The translations under genes were made by a program, and so were the position numbers. The notes below the pieces were generated by a model. The model did no database searches, was not told the origin of the DNA, and worked only from the letters and a program-made list of their open reading frames with translations. A stretch of 31,438 nt of DNA. Origin: Dimargaris cristalligena. Its lineage: Eukaryota; Kickxellomycota; Dimargaritomycetes; Dimargaritales; Dimargaritaceae. Positions 26,518-31,438 of the stretch are shown in pieces. Each line of letters begins with the position of its first letter. The first letter of the stretch is position 1. The stretch is from positions 1-31,438 of the forward strand of contig JANBQC010000324.1 of NCBI GenBank assembly GCA_027576995.1. The letters are read 5' to 3'.

Positions 26518-27810
26518 GCAGAAAAAGTGAGAAAGAGAAAGAGGGAGAAAGTGTCATATACTGCGCACTCTACGATATAAATAACGAACAGCGAATAATA
26601 GCAAGTACTACGTCTATGTAAAACAGTGCCGCCTTTTTGAAGTGACGGAAGCTGGCAACGGAAACGCGGCGATTCGGCAGGCTATATCCCCCACAAGGCT
26701 CGTGAGTATAATAGGGACAGTTTAATCCAAACTAAGGCGCTACTGTATACCCGGCGGTATATGATATCAGAATAACAATCCGCTCGGATTGATGACGTAT
26801 ATCGTTGGTGTAGATATATGGAATACGGCTGGGGCTTATTGTCGGATAGCGGATCCCTAGGGAGTCAAATCGACAACCGAGTCTTCAAAAATAATTGACT
26901 ATTATAACATACGTGTTGTTTGGCCCAATAGTAAACGTAGGTAAGAGTTAGCAAGATGGCGATTATTAAACCATGCAAGAATACAAACAACATAACTGTA
27001 AGGCATCGACATTGTTTAAAGAACTATAGGCGGGAGATATAGTGCAGTTAGTATAAGCGACGCAACATGGGTGCGCGCTACTTACCGAGTCTTTGGGTAT
27101 CGGGGGTGACGGACTTCGAGCAGGGCTGACGCGCGCCAAGCCGGGCTAATTATGCAATATATAAATAGATAAACGGAAGCAGGAATGAGCGGGCTCTGGA
27201 TGCCAAGACCGGAAAAACAAGGTCGGGCGGGTTTAGTATATCACGTTGATTAATGAGGGAGTGAGTTCAAGGGAGAGTAGCTGGTGGTGGACAGGACAAG
27301 CAGTACTTAAATATAAATACAGGGAATATTTAGTGCCAGTCCTATGCCAAGGTCACATCAATAGCCTAACCACTAACCCTCATAAAAAAGGGGGAGCAAG
27401 GGAGAAGAGGGGCTATTGATTGGCGGGAATTCCCATCCTCCGGTCGTGTCCTGATGGGCACTTACGTGGAACCCCACCGTCTTCCCCGTACCATCCAGCT
27501 TCCTCTCCTCGCTGCGCCATTTACTATCATCTTGTACTTTGCTTGACTACCACAGTAGCAGTGGCAGGATACTCAGCTAGGCTCGCCCCTAGGTAAAGGA
27601 CGGAGTCCAAATGCGAATAAAATCACTTATAAAAATAATAGACGCTCCCCATTAATTAGCATTGACCGGCCCCTGTATAACTCCGAATAATCACTGCTGA
27701 GGATTGTCTATCCTAGTCCACGTGAGTGCTACAGCACGACTGCCTCTACGTGCATATTCGTTTATTTTTCCAACCGCCCTTTAGTCGAACCTGCCGTAGC
27801 GTAACCAGGC
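26518..27810. other. Intergenic region upstream of the diacylglycerol kinase gene
   Basis: CpG-containing sequence without a convincing gene. Besides the promoter motifs listed separately, it has a hairpin at 27070-27137: GGTGCGCG pairs with CGCGCGCC (one G-T wobble), enclosing CGAGTC with GAC-t-TCG. Confidence 0.4.
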
Positions 27811-28082
27811 GCACCCAGCAACCCTCGACTGGGTGCTGACGAATCTGCAGGCATCGACACGGGTGTTAGACCAGGTGGTTCCGGAGTTCCCACTCGCTTG
27901 GGAAACCACCTGTATCAATTGTTTACTGTCCCTTCGGGGGATACTTCCTTATCGGATTTGTCGTATGGACATTGAGACGCGACTTCTTCGCATAAGTCCG
28001 CGTTATAAGTCCCGTCGGAGAAAAGAATGACCGGTGTTTCCAGGCCACCAGCGGATCCGTGGCCTTCGCCTTCGAAACACCG
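27811..28082 (+). ncRNA. Candidate structured RNA: consecutive hairpins
   Basis: Inverted repeats in a row: GCACCCAG (27811-27818) with CTGGGTGC (27829-27836); CAGGTGGTT (27872-27880) with AACCACCTG (27904-27912), extendable by CC/GG past one bulged A; a small CCC-TTCG-GGG tetraloop hairpin at 27930-27939; CGCGACTT (27978-27985) with AAGTC-c-GCG (27994-28002); and CGGTGTTTC (28032-28040) with GAAACACCG (28074-28082), enclosing GGCCAC/GTGGCC. A 65-codon open frame without an ATG start overlaps part of this and resembles no family I know. I could not match it to U1-U6, SRP, RNase P/MRP or U3 RNA by eye. The strand is a guess. Confidence 0.3.
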
Positions 28083-28848
28083 CCAATTTCTTCCATTTCA
28101 TTATTCTGTGGTGTTGGTCATGTTGCACAAATGCCCGCGGTCATACTCATTGCACATGGCCGTGTATAGGCCGCTTCCGCGCTAGACCTTTCTAGAACTA
28201 GCTCTTGCTTGGCAGGCTAGAAATACGAAACCAAGGCACGCCCCCTCCCTTGAGAAGTGGGTATGCTGACGAGTCTTGGCGGCCCCTCCATTAGCGGGCA
28301 ATACCTAGCCCACCGGTCTCCAGGGCGCGGGCTTACTTACCGATCAAAGTACTGTCAGCTTACTCCTTACTAACCCCGAATTGTATATGCTGGCCCGGAG
28401 CGGCATTTCGGCTAGCCATCTACATTATGTCGCCAACTCATGACCAGCCCTTAAAAATTAGTGGGAAATATTTTCCAGTCCCTAAACAATCATGGTCACC
28501 AATCCCTAGCAAGCTATTACTAATCCACACTCTTGCCCATGATGTACTTGCTGTTTCCTCGAGTTTTAAAAACCTTTGAATTTCTCAACCCTCCACCGCA
28601 GTAGATTTTTGACTTCGCCCCAAACACCCACAGTGTCCGCGTACATCTGGCTAATGTATGTCTAAAGGAACCACAAACCCATCGAGTTCGCCTAGTAAGG
28701 GTGAGGGGGGGGGGTCACATTATACCAATGGATGGGGTACGTAAGAGAGAAACTGGCCAATCAGTTTCACTCGGAGGGAAGCATTTTCACGGCCCAATGA
28801 TACTTAAACCATGAAAATTCCATTGAAAAATTTTAATTCTGAAATTGG
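28083..28848. other. Intergenic region, no gene recognised
   Basis: No frame of interest. It contains GTGA, ten G and TCAC at 28701-28718, a homopolymer bounded by a 4-bp inverted repeat. Confidence 0.5.
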
Positions 28849-29436
28849 CTAGACCAATGGAATAGAGTGTAGACCTATAATGTACAGCTGGCGGTTGGCT
28901 GGTAGAATGCGATACCCATTGTAGAATACAGCAATGCTATGGAAGATTGGATTATAGCCAGAATAAAGAGTAGTAATGGCTGGACAAATAATAGCAGGTT
29001 CAATCTTATCATGTAAAGTTGCAGCCGCTCGTTGAGATTCCACTAAATCGAACGCAACCCAGCTAATTAAAATCATCCAGCCTGTTGAATTATACTTACA
29101 ACACGGTCTAAATAGTACCGCGTTTAATATTGCAGGGTTATCAGTAATTTTAAAAAATGGAGATATGCACAGTGGCTGGATATATTGTTCGGAAATTGCT
29201 TGCATGTTTGTCAGAATTGAAGCCCTGCAGGTGCGAAGCATGCTTAGGACCTGCTATTTTTGATAGGCATGTGAAACTGTGCAAATAATAATTTTTTCAA
29301 TTTGATCTATATATATATATTTACTCGGTAACCTGATTAGATACCATCCCGCTAATAGAGTTGGTTTCTCAGAGTATCTGGTCACGGGGCCAAATAAAGG
29401 TGGCGAATACGCTTCATCAAAAAGAGTCCCCGCCAT
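28849..29436 (-). CDS. Possible small hypothetical protein (two open segments)
   Basis: On the minus strand an ATG at 29436 opens 60 codons (MAGTLFDEAYSPPLFGPVTR...) and a second ATG at 29241 opens 130 codons (MLRTCRASILTNMQAISEQY...). They could join across a 90-bp intron (donor GTTACC at 29332, acceptor CTAAG ending 29243) into about 165 aa in phase. These splice sites are weak compared with the GTAAGN sites of the other genes here, and the sequence resembles no family I recognise. Open frames of this length can arise by chance in AT-rich DNA, so this is a low-confidence candidate. Confidence 0.2.
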
Positions 29437-30406
29437 TTGAAGCTGATTAATGGTCCTAAAAATTACATTTATTCAATCTTACAAATAGCATAGAAAGTAA
29501 GAGTGTTATTGGGGTTTATTATGGGAGGACACCTTCAATCTCTCACCCTATAATATTATATACATTTAAATTAGTCTTGGTCGGAATTTATCGATAGGTA
29601 GCAAGGTGAAAAATATCGCTTGCATGTGATGCACATACACATGGGTATAATAATGGCCCGGGGGAATAATATTAAGCAAGAACAGCACCAAAGGGTTACT
29701 CAATAATGGAAATGACACCGTAAGACATCTTCCGCTGAGGCTGATCCACTTGTTTCACAAATTATAGGCTCTATTGAACACTATCACCCTTCCCGTGGTA
29801 ACAACAGATGCCTTGATAACCCCCGACTGCCCAAGCTTAGCTGAAACTGAGTCTTTTCAGCTAGACTAGCACTGTTCTAAGGACTCATCCAGTTCCTTAC
29901 AGTATTCCCAGCAGCAACTTGGTTGGAATATCACTTGCTATTCTTTACAACATCCACAACTATAATTTTGGGATGCGTAATCTCTTTTTAATTGGCGGCT
30001 ATCCTCCCAAAAGGCCTATTGCCTTTCTTTTACACACACGCGTCTGCTTTATTTATCCCTATTTAGTTCCCAAAATATTTATTAGCTGTACTCAATCACA
30101 ATAGAGCTCGCTGTTGCTATCTGTCTACTTTCAGTTACTGTACATTCTCTTTGGGATGTCATTGCTATACTTTGCGATGATGGCATTTTATAAATACTTA
30201 CCCATTGGTAGACTTGGCAAGTTTACTCCCAAATTACGAACAATAAGGGCTGTATATGTCCATGGCTACATTTAGTCGCAATTGGACTTAGTCTGTGGTG
30301 TAAGTAGCCCAACTGTCCAAGTAATGACATGCAAATGTGTAAATTGCCTTTGGATCCATTGCTTATGATACTCACCTATGTTATAAGCCTAAATAAATTC
30401 AGCATA
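29437..30406. other. AT-rich intergenic region before the right-hand solo LTR
   Basis: No conserved coding sequence or RNA gene seen; a 61-codon frame at 29919-30104 matches no family known to me. The right end carries the GCATA target duplication of the solo LTR. Confidence 0.5.
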
Positions 30407-30953
30407 TGTCACCCGGGTTACCACTCTTAGTCTGTCAAAAGTCCCAGGGGTAGGCTTCTAATTGTAGGCAGGGCTTAGGCTTGGCCAAGCAGGCTACTAG
30501 CATTAGGGAGGGATTGGTACTAACTAATAAGGGATGGGTGCAGGCTAATGCAAGGGATGTGCAGCAGGCACACTTACTGGCTAATATGATGGGTGAGCAT
30601 ATAGAGTTTATTGAATAAACTGAGGGGGATAAGAAATAAGCTCAGGAACTAAACTGGTCCCAGAGGGGCCTGGTTATTTATATGTGGGGACCACTCATAA
30701 TAAGGGGTCCTTAAGAGCAATGGGATGACTAAAGAAGAGGTGAGGGTCAGGGCCTTAACTGGGGGGCTTGTGTCTGGAAGACTCCACTAGGAAAGGAGGA
30801 ATATTGGATCAGCTGGTGGAGTATTGTGTGAGAAGCATTGGGGCCCGGGCATAGTGGGTTATATAGCAAGGGAAGAGTAATATAGTACAATAAGGTAAGA
30901 TCAGATGGGACAACCAGTATTCCCATATTTAGGGAGGATTAGGTGGGTTGACA
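30407..30953 (-). mobile_element. Solo LTR, family A, flanked by GCATA target duplication
   Basis: 547-bp minus-oriented LTR with the best preserved ends, TGTCACCCGGG...GGGTTGACA, giving a perfect TGTCA/TGACA terminal inverted repeat. It is flanked by GCATA at 30402-30406 and 30954-30958. On the minus strand, TATAAATAA (30674-30682) precedes AATAAA (30607-30612). Only two CpG dinucleotides remain, both within CCCGGG. Confidence 0.93.
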
Positions 30954-31141
30954 GCATATAATAGCAATATTAAATGGCTAGTATTAAATTTGATAAGCCA
31001 TTAATAGTCCAGTGGGAACTCATAATATCTATTATATTTATATATATATATAAAATCAGGATTTACTATATAATCTCAATTACATAATTTTATGCTATCC
31101 ATTATTGCTCCAGACTTGTAAACATAGATCAATATACTTTA

Positions 31142-31269
31142 TGTCAGCCCTCCTAATCCTCCTTAATCCAGACACCTTAGTATCTATCCCTATTAGGCCT
31201 TATAGTACCATATTGACCTTCCCATAGTCATCCCCAGTACTATGGAATCACCCTATATCATATAGCCCT
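31142..31269 (+). mobile_element. 5' start of a further family A LTR
   Basis: The segment TGTCAGCCCTCCTAATCC... through AGTACTATGGAATCACCCT matches the first ~125 bp of the LTR at 10401, in plus orientation. Homology stops at about 31269, where unrelated sequence begins. The five bases before the start are CTTTA; the other end lies outside the window or beyond an insertion. Confidence 0.75.
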
Positions 31270-31438
31270 TGTAAAGAACTGAACTCAAATCCTTGAAAAC
31301 TGAACTTTATTTAAAAATATAGGTGATAAAAGGGAAAGGTGATGATAGAATTGCTATTCCAAGAGGTGGCAGCAAGGGGGAGTATTTATACTCAAAAGAG
31401 GAAGCCTAAATGAAAAGATAGATGGATAATAGAGAAAG
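31270..31438 (-). mobile_element. Possible third LTR inserted in the family A LTR, cut by the window edge
   Basis: The sequence breaking the family A LTR begins TGTAAAGAACTG. On the minus strand it has a TATAAATA box (31383-31390) upstream of AATAAA (31306-31311) and ends in TTACA, the layout of an LTR. The other end and the target duplication lie outside the window, so the call is tentative. Confidence 0.35.

Noticed and set aside
27076..27092. ACTTACC resembling the 5' end of U1 snRNA (also at 28336)
   Set aside because: The following sequence does not match U1 stems or the Sm site; on the minus strand it reads as a chance splice-donor consensus.
27833..28030. 65-codon plus-strand frame
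   Set aside because: It starts at GTG with a stop nine codons after a possible splice acceptor, matches no family, and overlaps the hairpin cluster, which explains the sequence better.

Overview
The window looks like nuclear DNA of a fungus, most likely an early-diverging one. It carries four convincing eukaryotic protein genes. Three of them have short introns (164-297 bp) with GTAAGN donors, and one intron has a textbook TACTAAC branch site. The islands between genes are AT-rich and hold LTR-retrotransposon debris. The lineage guess is inference only: a Zoopagomycota/Dimargaritales-like genome would fit the long, low-complexity-rich proteins, but nothing here proves it.

Layout. 1-3.6 kb: AT-rich intergenic DNA with a gag-like fragment joined to a truncated LTR. 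4.27-7.68 kb (+): mitochondrial leucyl-tRNA synthetase, three exons. 8.4-11.2 kb: a retroelement island with almost no CpG, holding two solo LTRs of one family, one with a second-family solo LTR nested in it. 11.5-19.6 kb (-): an uninterrupted 8-kb ORF for a giant (about 2,687 aa) LMBR1/LIMR-type membrane protein with very large insertions and a long Trp-rich C-terminal tail. 20.76-22.80 kb (+): an RBBP4/Msi1/Hat2 histone-binding WD40 protein, four exons, divergent from the giant gene. 24.1-26.3 kb (-): a diacylglycerol kinase, two exons, convergent with the WD40 gene. 26.3-28.4 kb: CpG-containing DNA with no convincing protein gene but a cluster of strong inverted repeats (27811-28082) that may be a structured RNA. 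28.4-31.4 kb: AT-rich DNA ending in another solo LTR and the start of a further LTR.

The four genes share no obvious pathway (mitochondrial translation, a receptor-like membrane protein, chromatin assembly, lipid signalling), which is ordinary for a fungal chromosome arm. The most unusual items are the giant LMBR1-type protein, the hairpin cluster, and the sharp alternation between CpG-rich genes and CpG-depleted repeat islands, which suggests cytosine methylation and deamination targeted to repeats. All product calls come from reading motifs by eye; no database search was possible.
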